Assembly: GCA_951804985.1 (NCBI GenBank)
Contig: OX638130.1
Span: forward strand, 108,636,040-108,700,039
DNA from: Dryomyza anilis
Taxonomy: Eukaryota > Arthropoda > Insecta > Diptera > Dryomyzidae
DNA length: 64,000 nucleotides
Direction of reading: 5' to 3'
Of the stretch, positions 1 to 11,595 are shown piece by piece. Both the position numbers and the translations under genes were made by a program. The notes beneath the pieces were generated by a model that worked only from the letters and a program-made list of their open reading frames with translations, searched no databases and was not told the DNA's origin. Numbering within the stretch: the stretch's first letter is position 1; each line of letters opens with the position of its first letter.

Positions 1-350
1 TAAAGCGCCTGAGACTGCGACTGCTACTCCCTAAGTGCGAAGCTCAGGAAATCAAGCAACCGCAACCATGAACAACACACATGCATTAGTGACGAGGGCA
101 AACGCAAACGCACACTGTCATAAAATTCAATTAAATCGCACTTAAGCAAATATCGCAGATCAAATTAAATGCTCAACAAACATTTTAATGGCAGTTGCGC
201 CCGTTGCTATTGCTGTTGCTATTGCTATTTCCGTTTCCTGTCTTGCGACTGGTATGCATCGTATGTGTTTTTGTGCCTGTGTTGTACACCAATGAGTGCC
301 ATTGCGTTGCGTTGCGTGGCGCAATAACCGTTAAACAAGCTGCGGTATTT
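1..350. other. No gene seen; TTGCTA-rich stretch
   Basis: Mostly single-copy-looking DNA with a short degenerate TTGCTATTGC run near 197-226. The open frames here are low complexity and carry no recognisable protein features. Confidence 0.4.
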
Positions 351-422
351 TTACGACTCGTCTTCGTCTTCGTCTTCGTCTTCATCTTCATCTTCATCTT
401 CAACGTCGTTCTGTTGAGATTC
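351..422 (-). repeat. (GAAGAY)n hexamer tract, possible acidic terminal exon
   Basis: On the minus strand an AG at 423-424 (context GTTCTTAG) is followed by an open 24-codon frame: ESQQNDV, seven Glu-Asp pairs, ES and TAA. The block could be the last exon of a gene with an acidic tail, or merely a hexanucleotide microsatellite. No upstream partner exon was found within 423-1400, so the repeat label is the safer one. Confidence 0.35.
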
Positions 423-1400
423 CTAAGAACTACGAACTGACTAAGTGTCTGCTGCACTGACGTCCTTCGTCTATTGCTTAATATCTTTCAATAGGACTTA
501 AGTTTTCTTCACTCCTCCCTCTTCCATCTACTTATTGCAACACTGTATATCGTAGAAGTTTTGTATCTCGCGCGGAATTTACGAAAAACCACAAATGTAG
601 CAACATAAGTGAAGTCATACAAAACAACTACAGCCCCCCATCAACGACATCGTCATCATCATTATTACATCAGTGGAATACAATGCAAAGACACATCACT
701 TAGAAAAACCACTGTTCATTTTCATTTCCTCTCCATATTCTCAAGAGCTTTAAGGATCTTTGGTTTTTTTCTTTTGGTCTAGCAACGCATTTCTTTGGCA
801 ATACTTTTAATGGATTTCAACGATAGCATTTAATAAATGAGCAAATTTGGCCAAAATGTTGCCGTCAACATTAGCATTTCGTTGGCTATGGGGGATTTTA
901 ACCGCTAAAAGCATTAAGGATTTTAATAGTCACCAAAGTTTAAGCATTTGATGAATGACAAAGTCGACTACGTATTTATATAAATATTATTAAAATAATA
1001 ATATACTTATTAAATCATTTATTAACTTTTAACTATGGATAAGAAAATGTGAAAAAAATGTTCATAAACCATGTTTGACACACAAGAAAATGAAATGAAA
1101 TATGCAAGAAATCAACGCAGGTATTCATAGAGATTAATGAGATAAATATGAAGAATAAATATGAATAAATATGAAAGACATTTTTCATATTCTGAGAATG
1201 TTATCCAAAAAATTTAACTATTCAGTTGAATTCGATTTTTATGTAATCCTCACTAGATTTGTATGAGTGCATTTGTTATCTTGAGCTCTTTTGTTATCTT
1301 TTTATGTGTTTCCAAAATGCTCTGCAGTTTTGGAAAGTAGTTTCATTTTTATAACATTAGTTGCTTTGGATTTTATTTTTAAGACGAAGGCTGCAATTCA
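423..1400. other. No gene seen; AT-rich single-copy-like DNA
   Basis: AT-rich sequence without long open frames. Apart from short AT runs, I see no repeat shared with the rest of the window. Confidence 0.4.
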
Positions 1401-1740
1401 ACACAGAAAAAATTCACATCATATTGATGAATTTCATTCTTCAAACCATGATTCAATGTATTGAAGAACTATTCATAATATAGTCATTAATACGACAGCA
1501 ATGTTATGAACGCGATCATAAATATGATGAACACTTGGTAACTTTTGAAAAAGTGTCAAAATGATGAACTGTATGCGAAGAATACGTTTCATCATATTAA
1601 TGAACAAATACGTAAAATATATCATATATGTACATCATATTGAAGAATGCTGTTCATTAAACCAAAATTCAATCAAAATATTTATTCATTTTGTGCCATA
1701 CTTCTTAGTTCTCAAGTAATTCTTGTATGTTAGATCTTAT
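1401..1740 (+). mobile_element. MITE family M, 5' part (copy 1, truncated)
   Basis: Begins ACACAGAAAAAATTCAC and follows the family order: CATCATATTGATGAAT, CAAACCATGATTCA, GAATACGTTTCATCATATT. It stops near 1740, where the AT-rich core of full copies would start, so the 3' half is missing. Confidence 0.75.
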
Positions 1741-1841
1741 CGACACAAGATGTTTTGAATATATTTATTTATAACAAGAAAAAACTTGCATGGATATAAC
1801 GGCGATATAGTAAATAGTATTTCGTACTCGGGCTGCGCAAC

Positions 1842-2724
1842 GGGGGTTTTTTTTTTTTTTTTTTGATTTTTTTAATACATTTTTTAAGCATAGCTGTTCA
1901 TTTTTGTTTTTACCGTTTTTTTTTTTATCATATATTCAGTTTTTTTTTGTTTTTCCGTTTTTTGTATTCTTTTGATTTAGATTTTTCCATTTTTTTTATG
2001 TTTCTTCTGTTTTTCTTTTGATTTTGTTTTTGAAATTGACTTTCTGTTTTTGGTTTAATTTTTTGTGGATTTGTGTTTTAAATTTTGATTTTGCATTTTT
2101 GATTTAGTGTTTTTGCTTTTGTGTTTTGGCTTTTTTTGTTTTCGATTTAGTATTGTTTCTTTTGGTTTTGTATTTTGGCTTTTGTGTATTTTGATTTTGT
2201 TTATTTGGTTTTGTTTTGAATCTCTGCTTTTATTTTTGGATAAAAGCAGAGCAGAGCAGAGATTCTTTTTTATTTTTATTTTACTTTTGCATTTTTTTTT
2301 TTATGTTTCTTCTGTTTTTCTTTTGATTTTTTTTTTGAAATTGACTTTTTGTTTTTGCTTTAATTTTTTGTGTTGTGTTTTAAATTTTGTTTTTTGTATT
2401 TTTGATTTTGTGTTTTTGCTTTTGTGTTTTTGCTTTTTGTTTTCGATTTTGTATTTTTTCTTTTGGTTTTGTATTTTGGGTTTTGTGTATTTTGATTTTG
2501 TTTATTTGGTTTTGTTTTGAATCTCTGCTTTTATTTTTGGATTTTTGCTTTCTTTTGGGTTTTGTTTTTTCGTTTTTTATTTTGTACATTTGTTTTTAAA
2601 TTTGATTTTGCTTTTGTGTTTTTACTTATGCTTTTGTTGTGTTTTTGTGTTTTTGATTTTTTTTGTTTGTTTTTGTGTTTGTTTTGCTTTTGTTTTTTGT
2701 GATTTTGTTTTTTTATTTTTATTT
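1842..2724. repeat. T-rich (TTTTG/TTTTC) low-complexity tract with 300-bp tandem duplication
   Basis: Almost pure T with interspersed G, C and A in TTTTTG and TTTTGC words. The segment around 1989-2240 recurs at about 2291-2540 with the same words in the same order, such as ATGTTTCTTCTG, TTGAAATTGACTTT and GAATCTCTGC, so the tract contains a direct duplication. Phe/Leu-rich frames here are composition artefacts. Confidence 0.75.
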
Positions 2725-3497
2725 TACCCTACACCTATGAGGTACAGGGTATATTAAGTTTGTGCAGATATTGTAACGCCCCTTAGGAGGCGTGTCCGGT
2801 ATGGAAAAGTATATATATTCTTAATCAGCATCACTACCCGAGTCCGTTTAGCCATGTCCGTCTGTCTGTCCGTCTTGCTGTCTTGCTGTCTTGCTGTCCG
2901 AATACAGAATAACTTGAGAAATACTGATCAGAATGCGATGAAATTTCGTCTCAATATATTTTAGCCAAAAGTAGGAACTGAGTTTGAAAATGAGCCAAAT
3001 TGGTCAACGGACACGCCCACCTCCCATACAAGTCACTTTTATATAACTCTTTCGGAACTAATAACTCGAAAAGTATTCAATGTATAGTTATAAAATTTAA
3101 AACATATTGTTAGAATTCACCTAAAAATATGTGGTCCAAAAATGGGCGTGATCCGCACACTTTTTTTTTCATTATTTCCCTGGTTTTAATGGTGGAAATT
3201 TCTTCCGTAAATTATTAAAATCAAATCTATGAAATATTAGCCTTTCAAAATTTTAAATATAGGCGTGGTCCGCCCAATTACATTTTTCAATTTTTGTTTG
3301 TTAGTTTTTTATACTTTATATAATTTTTTAATTTATGGGGATATAAGACGTAAATTTCTGATATATGAATAATATTCTGAGGGTTAATATCCACACCAAA
3401 GGTGTAGGGTATTCCATAGTCGGGCCCGACCGACTATAAAAATCCGCCCCATGTGACCGAACTTACCCATGTGACCTAACTTTCCCAACTCGTTTTA
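2725..3497 (+). mobile_element. mini-me-like repeat, copy 1
   Basis: Starts with the small palindrome TACCCT...AGGGTA and carries the TA-rich AAGTATATATATTC and a core (TCAGCAT, GAGTCCGTTTAGCCATGTCC) followed by (GTCY)n. It ends with the palindromic TAGTCGGGCCCGACCGACTA and CCCAACTCGTTTT. The (TA)-core-(GTCY)n order matches mini-me elements known from Diptera. The family name is from memory. No protein is coded. Confidence 0.75.
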
Positions 3498-3597
3498 CTT
3501 TTGTTTTTTTTAGTTTGCTGTTTTGTGCTTTTACTTTTACTTTTGTATTTGTGTTTTTGATTTTGTAATATGACAGGCGGGCAGACAGACGGACCAA

Positions 3598-3765
3598 GAG
3601 TAGTGATGATCATTTGCAAGAGCAAGGCAAGAAATGGTAATCTTGTTCTTGCACGCTGAGTCTTGCTCTTATTCTTGCATAGGTACATAGAATCTTATTT
3701 TTGGTCTTATACTTGCAATACCTATCTTGCTCTTGTTTGCAAGAATCTTGCAAAATTTTACTTTT
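3598..3765. repeat. TCTTGC/TCTTG degenerate short repeat
   Basis: Repeated words TCTTGCTCTTG and CTTGCAAGA over about 170 bp. A matching block in opposite orientation lies at 5735-5890; both are bordered by a GTGATGAT/ATCATCAC motif, so they may be the two ends of one inverted-repeat element. Confidence 0.5.
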
Positions 3766-4230
3766 TAAATTTTAAATAAAAGATCGAAGATAACTATTTC
3801 GAACTGCATATAAATTATGAAAACGAATTTGAACATTAATTGTATTTAGGTTACTTATTTTTCATATTTTTAATTTTATTTTCAACAAAAAATAAATTAT
3901 TTTACTAATAAAAAAAATCCAATAACATAAAAATTTGAATTAATTTTAACAAGAATTAACTTCTCAAAAATAATTGTATAAATCAAGTGATGTTGACGAG
4001 AGAATTCAAAATCTTAAGGCCATAATAAAATGAACATGTCACCAATCACCAATGTCACCAATGATTTCTCAATGATTCCCCTATGTCAGGTCAGAAACAT
4101 CGATGACCGATAGCATTTTCGTCCTGCAAAGCATTGATGACATTTTCATACAAATGTCCACTGATTCCTGCATGATGTAGCATTAACGATGTCATGCTCG
4201 TCGTTCATCAATGAAGTCACAAATGATTGT

Positions 4231-4235
<5 letters not shown>
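3766..4235. other. No gene seen; AT-rich DNA
   Basis: AT-rich with a cluster of degenerate CACCAATGAT words at about 4035-4215. No open frame or recognisable element. Confidence 0.4.

Positions 4236-4267
<32 letters not shown>
4236..4267. repeat. (TA)n microsatellite
   Basis: Sixteen uninterrupted TA dinucleotides followed by a T-rich tract to about 4400. Confidence 0.9.
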
Positions 4268-4275
<8 letters not shown>

Positions 4276-5095
4276 GTAATTTTTTTTTTTATTATTTTAT
4301 TTATTTATGTTTTATTTATTTATATTTTTTAATTTATATCTTTTTTTTATTTATCTTGTTTTATTTATTATTTCAATTTTATTATTTTCTTCTGTTCTTG
4401 GTTGGAATGGAATGTGTACTTGTTAATGTCAATAACGTACTTCACAAACGGCCATCATCTATCAACATTACTACTGCTTATTATTTCACTTTTATACAAA
4501 TTGGTTCCTCAATTTGTGCTTATGAATTATATGGCAGGGTGACATCGAACGCAAATTTTCAGTTTTACGCGTAAATGCTGCCCCTAGACGTATGTTGTAT
4601 GCATGTCACATTGCATTTCACAACGTAAATGCTGCATACCTTTAGGGGCATGTAACAAACAGACGCATGTAACAAACAGACGCATGACAACAGACAGTCG
4701 CATAGCACCACACTACATGTATGAATCTAGTGCAGCTAACTAGTTGGCAACAACAACAAGTTTTCTTTGTGGTACAAAAAATTTCCCGCCAAAAATTCTA
4801 TCAAAAGCTTAGATGCTGCTTTATTCGCATTTTTGTTGTTGTTGCTCTTTTAAACGAATCAGCGAATTTGTGAAAAAAAAAACAAAAACACAACAAGCAA
4901 TATCAGCTAAATGAGGTACACTGTGAAAATGTTCATATATAATTTTTTAATTTTTTTATAAATTAAATGAAATAATGCACATAGAACTTAACTTAAGAAA
5001 AACTTCATGATTTTACAATTAACAAAAAAACTATGTATAAAAGTAAAACAAAAATAATAATGTGAATCTTCATTAATGTTTACGTTCATATATAT
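4268..5095. other. No gene seen
   Basis: T-rich, then single-copy-like sequence. A 17-bp word (CATGTAACAAACAGACG) is tandemly duplicated near 4649-4683, next to two CGTAAATGCTGC motifs. No coding signal. Confidence 0.4.
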
Positions 5096-5287
5096 TGTTA
5101 CGAAAAGATGCCCCATAGTGCAAGGAATCAACAATAATTAATGAGACGCAAGACAATTCAGCGCACTAAGCATAATTTAGAAAGAGACGGAAGATCATTC
5201 AGCGCACTGAGGCAGTGTGCGAGAAAGAGATGGAAGATCAGCGCATTAAAACACATGAGTGCGAATGAGATGCCAATAGCGTGTGTC

Positions 5288-5347
5288 ATTCACGAAACGA
5301 GTAGAAGGTTCTCGAAACACATCGAAGCTTGTCGAAACGTATCGAAC
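5288..5347 (+). promoter_or_regulatory. Heat-shock-element array in the solo LTR
   Basis: Sixty bases read in 5-bp phase contain eight exact nGAAn/nTTCn pentamers (starting 5288, 5293, 5303, 5308, 5313, 5323, 5333, 5343). They include a canonical trimer GAAggTTCtcGAA at 5304-5316. The array ends 14 bp before the TATA box. Heat-shock-factor binding is inferred from the consensus. Confidence 0.6.
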
Positions 5348-5361
5348 TGATGCATGCAGTA

Positions 5362-5398
5362 TATAAAGGAGCCGCATCTGAGGTACAGCACTTCAGTA
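5362..5398 (+). promoter_or_regulatory. LTR core promoter: TATA box and initiator
   Basis: TATAAA at 5362-5367 is followed by the initiator-like TTCAGTAGT, with the presumed +1 A at 5395. The spacing of about 33 bp is right for an RNA polymerase II TATA promoter, which fixes the U3/R boundary of the LTR near 5395. Confidence 0.65.
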
Positions 5399-5621
5399 GT
5401 GATTGTAAAGTGGTCGAGGGCATCTCGTGTGATAATTGTCAAGTTAAATTGTGGATATGCAGCAGTTGTTAGAATTCGTTATTAGTGAAGTTGTTTATTA
5501 AAGTGAATTATTAAAGTTAATTGTTATAATTTAAATCAAACATAAGAGTGTTTTTATTTTGTACACAATCCAGAGACACAAACTTTTAGATCAGTTTTCC
5601 GTAGACTGAATTTTCGTAACA

Positions 5622-6676
5622 ATATTTTGCACGTTTTCCATTGTTACTTGTTGTTCAATATTTAGTAATATCATGAATTTTTTTGAATTACATCATTAGC
5701 TTAAAAAAATAGTAAATACATTAAAATGATAAAAAACGCAAGAGTCTTGCTTTTCTTGCAGTGTTAGTCTTGCATTTGCTCTTGTTTTTGCATTTCTTAT
5801 CTTGCTCTTGGTATTGCAAGAAAATCTCAATCTTGTACTCGCAAAAAATGCAAGAACAAGATGCAAGAAATCATCATCACTAACAAAGAGTTTTATGTAT
5901 GTATATAGTTTACCACTTTTTATTAATAAAATGTTATATTTATAAAAAAAAATTAAAAAAAAACTTTTTTTTTTTCGATTTTTTTTTCGGAATTTTTTTT
6001 CAATATTTTTTTCGATAATTTCTTTTTTCAAAAAAAAAATTCATGTTTTTTATGAATAAATAAAACAAAAAATACTAGTTCTGGAACTAGTTCAGAACTA
6101 GAGTAAAGTAATGCAGAAGATAGTCAACTGACTCCCAGCAATAACAAGCCCTTGTTAAAATAATAGGTTCCTCGAATAGAAAAGCACTAATTACCGTTTT
6201 TAAGAAGTAGTACAGTTTAGTTATAGTTCCGATCAAATCGATTTTCCTACAGGGTATTGTCATTCCGATGCATGAACAAGAATAACACTGCAAAAACAGG
6301 TGTATTGCATTTTTTTTGTTAGACATTCCATACATTAATTGTATATAATTCGTAGATGCTGATTTTGACTGCATACTCAGCGTTTTCCTTGTATTTAACG
6401 TTTTTAAGAAATTTCTATCGGTATTTTAGGCACCTATTCAACGACTTTTTAAATTTAAAGAAATACACAACATTTTTTACATAAAACTGTAAACACAGTT
6501 TTTCTTTTAATTGTGAAGACTAATTATAATATATGAATAAGTGGCAATACTTGGATACGTTTTTGAGATATTTGTAACTAAAGTCGAAATTTTAAGTCGA
6601 AGTTTTTAAGCTATTTTTGGATGATTTGTGTAGCATTTCAAAACTTATGATAAAAATAGAAAATTAATTATGATTA
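5622..6676. other. No gene seen; TCTTGC block and A/T homopolymers
   Basis: 5735-5890 carries the TCTTGC-type repeat in the opposite sense to 3598-3765. 5945-6045 is A-runs followed by T-runs that can fold. The remainder shows nothing recognisable. Confidence 0.45.
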
Positions 6677-6678
6677 TA

Positions 6679-7544
6679 AAGGGTTTTTCAATAAGAGCCG
6701 CTACAAAAATTTTTTTTGGATATCAATGAAATTCTTTATTCCTGTAAAAGTACGATCGATGCCATTATGTATGGAACTCGAAGTCCAGACGCTGAACCCA
6801 ATTTTCGACGGTTTTCAAACATAAATCGGCCGATGCTGCTGCAATTTCACGTTCGATATTCGTACGAAGTTCATCAATCGTCGCTGGCTTGTTGGCATAG
6901 GCCATAGACTTGACGTAGCCCCACAGGAAATAGTCTAACGGCGTCAAATCGCACGACCGAGGCGGCCAATCGACTGGACCATTTCGTGAGATTACACGTT
7001 CTCCAAACTTGGTTTTCAATAAATTGATTGTGGCATTCGCTGTGTGGCTTGTGGCGCCGTCCTGTTGGAACCCCATGTCCTCCAAGTCCATATCATCCAA
7101 TTGGGGCCAAAAATATTCGGTTATCATTGAACGGTAGCGATTCCCATTCACAGTAAAGTGCCGGTTTTGATCATCACGGAAGAAGTACGGCCCAATGACG
7201 GCGCCGGCCCATAAACCGCACCCAACCGTAATTTTTTCGGGATGCAATGATAACTCATGGAATACACGTGTGGATTGCTGTCTGACCAATAACGCATATT
7301 TTGTTTATTGACGAAGCCATTCAGCCAGAAATGAGCCTCATCGCTGAAGATGATTTTTCGAATTTTTACTACCGAATTTCGGTAGTAAATTTTAATAATT
7401 TCGACTCGTTGTTGGCTCGTATATCTTTCCACCATGAAATGGCAAACCTTACTGAAGAGAAATGTCAAAAGAGCGCCAAGAAATATGACGTCGTTTGCTG
7501 TTCCTGTCGGTCTACTTTTGTAGCGTCCCTGTTGAAAAACCCTT
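6679..7544 (-). mobile_element. Tc1/mariner-superfamily transposon, internally deleted (copy Ma1)
   Basis: Terminal inverted repeats AAGGGTTTTTCAA / TTGAAAAACCCTT are bounded by TA on both sides (6677-6678, 7545-7546), the target duplication of this superfamily. At 866 bp it is shorter than the 1.2-kb copy at 24159, lacking most of the N-terminal DNA-binding region. Confidence 0.88.
6765..7430 (-). pseudogene. Tc1/mariner transposase, broken (Ma1)
   Basis: Two overlapping frames on the minus strand give the DDE/D catalytic part. IIFSDEAHFWLNGF holds the first Asp, QQDGATSH the second, and WPPRSCDLTPLDYFLWGY the third, with 36 residues between the second and third. A frameshift after SDSNPHV separates the first Asp from the rest. 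The helix-turn-helix region is deleted: the frame jumps from the N-terminal YYRNS to KIIFSDEA. Not functional. Confidence 0.85.
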
Positions 7545-7546
7545 TA

Positions 7547-8214
7547 TAGAGCTCAAAGAAACGATGAAAATTACAAACTATTCGTCATGGGTATTAATTT
7601 TTAAAAAACCAATTATAGAAATTTAAAATGCTCTTTATTTTCTTCAAAATTTTTTCAACTGAATATGCAGTAAAAATGTGCACCAGCGAATTATATGGAA
7701 TTGATATATGAAAAGTCCATATGAAAAATTGTGTTGAGAAGTGATATACATTTTTTCGTTAAGTGGTTTATACATTAACATTTTTTAATGAGAGATAAAA
7801 CACGATAAAACTCTTATTATGAATTTTTTAGTCCCAAATTTCACATAATATATGAAAGAAAATTTTCTTTAAATTTATATTTAAATTACTACAATTTCTC
7901 ACATTGTCAGAAACATTATATGTGCGTATATAGTATAAATTCCACCATATCAGCAACAACATTAATTTATATAAAATGCACATGTATTATATGCAAAAAA
8001 ACAACACGTTTTATGTTGGTGTAATTGTGCGCAAACAGACAAAAAACACACTCTCACACACACATAGACCAGATTTCATCACACTTCTGGGTCTTTTGTA
8101 TGCCAGACATATTTTTTTTTGTACGTAGGCACCATTTTAATATGGAAATTTACGCTTTACACCCCCTTAAATGGCTCAAATAACTGCACAAATATAAAAG
8201 AGACAAATGGAGAA
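7547..8214. other. No gene seen; AT-rich DNA
   Basis: No repeat of the named families and no coding signal. Confidence 0.4.
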
Positions 8215-8240
8215 TGAGAGAGAGAGAGAGAGAGAGGGAG
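8215..8240. repeat. (GA)n microsatellite
   Basis: A run of GA dinucleotides ending in GGGAGATAGAGAG. Confidence 0.85.
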
Positions 8241-8570
8241 ATAGAGAGCGTGAAAATAGTGGGGGCGAGCTCGTTTAATAAGATGCGACAACCCACATGG
8301 TTACGCACACAAAAAGGCAGGCTATTTAAAATTTTTAAAAATGTTCAAAGGCATTTTCGTGAGTCGGAATTATTAATGCACGTTTTTGTTTTTATAAAAA
8401 AAAAAAAATAAAACATTGAGTACTATAAAGTCGGTCGTTGCGACTTTGAAATGCAAATTACTTTAATAAAGGGTCATAAGTATTTCTGATTTTTGATCTC
8501 AGATCCTTTTTGAAAGCAATATAGCAGAATTTTATACATGGAAGATGTCATTTTTAAAGAGTTTTATTAC
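8241..8570. other. No gene seen
   Basis: Single-copy-like sequence with an A-run at 8396-8408. Nothing recognisable. Confidence 0.4.
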
Positions 8571-9374
8571 AAAACGAGTTGGGAAAGTTAGGTCACATGG
8601 GGAAGTTCGGTCACATGGGGCGGACTTTTATAGTCGGACGGGCCCGACTATGGAATACCCATTGGTGGGATATTTACTTGTATATCTTAATTTTAAAGTT
8701 TTTAATTATACTGAATCTCCCCACCCTCAGAATATTATTCACATATCAGAAATTTACATCTTATATCCACATAATTTAAAAAATTTATATAAAAGTATAA
8801 AAAACTAATACAAAAAATTAGAAAAATGTAAATGGGCGGACCACGCCTATATTCAAAATTTTTTTAAGGATAATATTTCATAGATTTGATTTTAATAATT
8901 TTCGGTTCAAATTTCCACTATGAAAACCCTGAAAAATAATGAAAAAAAAGGTGGGCGGATCACGCCCATTTTTGGACCACATATTTTTGTATGAATTATA
9001 ACAATATGTTTTAAATTTTATAACTTTATCTTGAATTCTTTTCGAGTTATTAGTTCCTAAAGAGTTATATAAAAGTGACTTGTATGGGAGGTGGGCGTGT
9101 CCGTTGACCGATTTGGCTCATTTTCAAACTCAGTTCCTACTTTTAGATAAAATATATTGAGACGAAATTTCATCGCATTCTGATCAGTATTTCTCAAGTT
9201 TTTCTGTATTCGGACAGCAAGACGGACAGACAGACAGACGGACATGGCTAAACGGACTCGGGTAGTGATGCTGATCAAGAATATATATACTTTTCCATAC
9301 CGAACACGCCTCCTAAGGGGCGTTACAATATATGCACAAAGTTAATATACCCTGTACCTCATAGGTGTAGGGTA
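8571..9374 (-). mobile_element. mini-me-like repeat, copy 2 (inverted)
   Basis: Reverse complement of the copy at 2725: it starts AAAACGAGTTGGGAAAG, holds the (GACR)n run and core near 9215-9260 and ends in AGGTGTAGGGTATAA. The two copies are close relatives throughout, including the AT-rich part with GGGCGTG words. Confidence 0.75.
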
Positions 9375-9456
9375 TAATAAATGTCTTCAAATTATATGTA
9401 TTAATTCGCTTTTAATTGGAGCTGATAAAACTTCATACAATGATAAAACCATTATA

Positions 9457-9645
9457 CACACAGAAAAAAAAATGTACATCATATTGATGAATTCCGTTCT
9501 TCAAACCATGATTCATTGTATTGATGAACCATTCATAATATTAATGAGTAACGCCATTATTGTTATGAATGCAATCATAAATATGAAGAAGGCTTGGTAA
9601 CTGTCGAAAAAGTGTTCTTCAATATGATGAAGAATACGTTTATGT
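9457..9645 (+). mobile_element. MITE family M, 5' fragment (copy 2)
   Basis: Begins CACACAGAAAAAAAAATG and follows the family through CATCATATTGATGAATTCCG and GAAGAATACGTTT, then breaks off. The core and 3' end are missing. Confidence 0.7.
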
Positions 9646-11595
9646 AAACATAATATATAATTGCCTGATAAATAATTTGTAAACAGGGTTGTCTTGAGAC
9701 TTGAACAGTGTTGTAATGAGCTCTGATTTACATTATGATATCACGAAAACATTTTGATGTTGCCGCTTAAAATGGTGTATGTTTTAATAGAAACATAATA
9801 ATTACTACATTCAAACCAAAAAAAATATTTGAAGTGAAACATAAATATGTTTAAAATATAACATGATTTGGAACGACCTGAATATAAATATGTTTCCAGA
9901 GAAACATATCAGTTGTTTCAGTTCAAAATAGGTTGTTTGCATAAAAACATATCTAAATATTTTTGGAAAGGAATCCTGAAAATAAAATAAAAGTAAAATA
10001 TTGTTTTTTTTTTTATTGATTATTATTAAAAATCATTAAACATGTACAGTGGGAATTAATAATATTTGAATTCATATTAAAATTTTTAAATGCATTAATA
10101 AATAATTGAATTAAAACGGCAAGTACAAGTTTCAGTGCAGCACATAGCATTGGCAAGGAATGCGCGGAGCTTGTTGTAAAAAACCATGCCAAATTCTGTT
10201 TGAAAATAGAAGCACTGATTTTTCAGTTGTGGTTTTTTGATGAAATATTCGTGTCGGCTTTTCACAATATTTTTAGAAAAACAATCAGGAACAATTAAAT
10301 TATATACTTTATTAAAAAGATATTATTTGTTACTCTTTGTACCACAATTTGTATATGTTTGAAATTTACAAATGACATCGTATTACCGATACAAATACGT
10401 TTTCTCAACAAACATCAAAAGACACGTATGCAGAAAATGGCGGTCACCGAGTGTAAACTTCGTATACAAGGAGAATATTGCAAGAATACTTTTATTTACA
10501 TCAAATTTCATTTTTTTTTTGTTTCTTTTCAAACATCAGTATGTTTAAAAGAACCAATACATACTTCAAACGATGACAAAAGAGACGTAGCTAGAAAATT
10601 CTGCTTAACGAGTGCCAACTTCGTATACAAGAAGAATGTTGGAATTCTTCTTGTATACTGTTTTCAATAAAAGTTCCACTCATAAAAAAGCATCCCCCGA
10701 TTGTTCTTAAATCTATAAAAAGCCTCATTTTCCATTCTGAACATTCATTTTATAACAAATTTGTTCGTATTTATATTAATATTGTAGCCTTTTCCCAACA
10801 CATCCGTATTATAATTTTTGTTTAAAGTCAATTACGGTAGTATAATCCATTTTATTGTTGTTTAAAATAAATATATGCTGGAAATTACGCAGTTTTTTAC
10901 AATTAATTAATATAATTGCAGAGCTGTAGGGTAAAGTAATTAAGCCATTTGGCATGTCCTTCGCACTTTGCATACTGTGGCGCCTTTTGTATTACGCAAT
11001 TGTGCCGTTATAAAGGGATTCAGAACAAAAACAAAAAATTGTTTTTTTTATGCACACTGTTGCCTCAGTTTTATATCAGCTTCAGCCACTTTTTAATACA
11101 CAATTTTATGAATAATTAACAGCTGTTTGTCGTATTTAAAGCGACGCTGTTGTTTCGCCTGACAGCTTAACGCGATTTTTTTTTAATGTTTTAAATCTTT
11201 TTATTTATTATTTAATCATATTTATTCTCTTTGTAAAAAAACGTTTTTTTTTTATGCATTGTATTTATTTTATTAACAGCCGCTAATTTAACAATTTTTA
11301 TGTCATTTGTTATTGAAACAACTACTTTTAAAAAAAATACATATTAAATTGTTTTTTTATGGAATCAAAAATACAAACAGAAAGATCGGATTTTTGCAAT
11401 AAAAACTGTTGAAATTTTATTTTTAATTAGTGTAAAAAAATGTTAACACATTATAGCTTTATTACAATTTTTAATATTTAAAAATTATGGGAAGCGATCA
11501 TCAAATTTTGTGGCAATGTTTTTGGCGTGGTTAGGACTGTTTAGAAACATTTTGTCGAAAAACTTGTAAGCAGACAAAGACAGAGTTTCTATTAA
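9646..11595. other. No gene seen; AT-rich DNA
   Basis: AT-rich with homopolymer runs. A 20-bp motif close to CTTCGTATACAAG occurs at about 10455 and 10619, and a short AAGAATGTTGGAATTCTTC hairpin at 10631-10655. No coding signal, and no clear mobile element. Confidence 0.4.

Larger units (their letters stand above)
5096..5621 (+). mobile_element. Solo LTR of an LTR retrotransposon (Gypsy-like)
   Basis: The 526-bp unit starts TGTTACGAAAAG and ends TTTTCGTAACA, giving the expected TG...CA ends with a 7-bp terminal inverted repeat. It is flanked by a 4-bp duplication, ATAT, at 5092-5095 and 5622-5625. Four-base duplications are usual for Gypsy-group integrases. No internal coding region or second LTR is adjacent, so it is a solo LTR left by LTR-LTR recombination. 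A TATA box and initiator lie inside. Confidence 0.85.

Noticed and set aside
2107..2757. Overlapping Phe/Leu-rich open frames
   Set aside because: They are translations of a T-rich low-complexity tract with no start context, domain or splice support.
5141..5350. Small protein in the solo LTR
   Set aside because: The frame covers U3 repeats and the heat-shock motif array upstream of the TATA box, so it would not be transcribed from this promoter.
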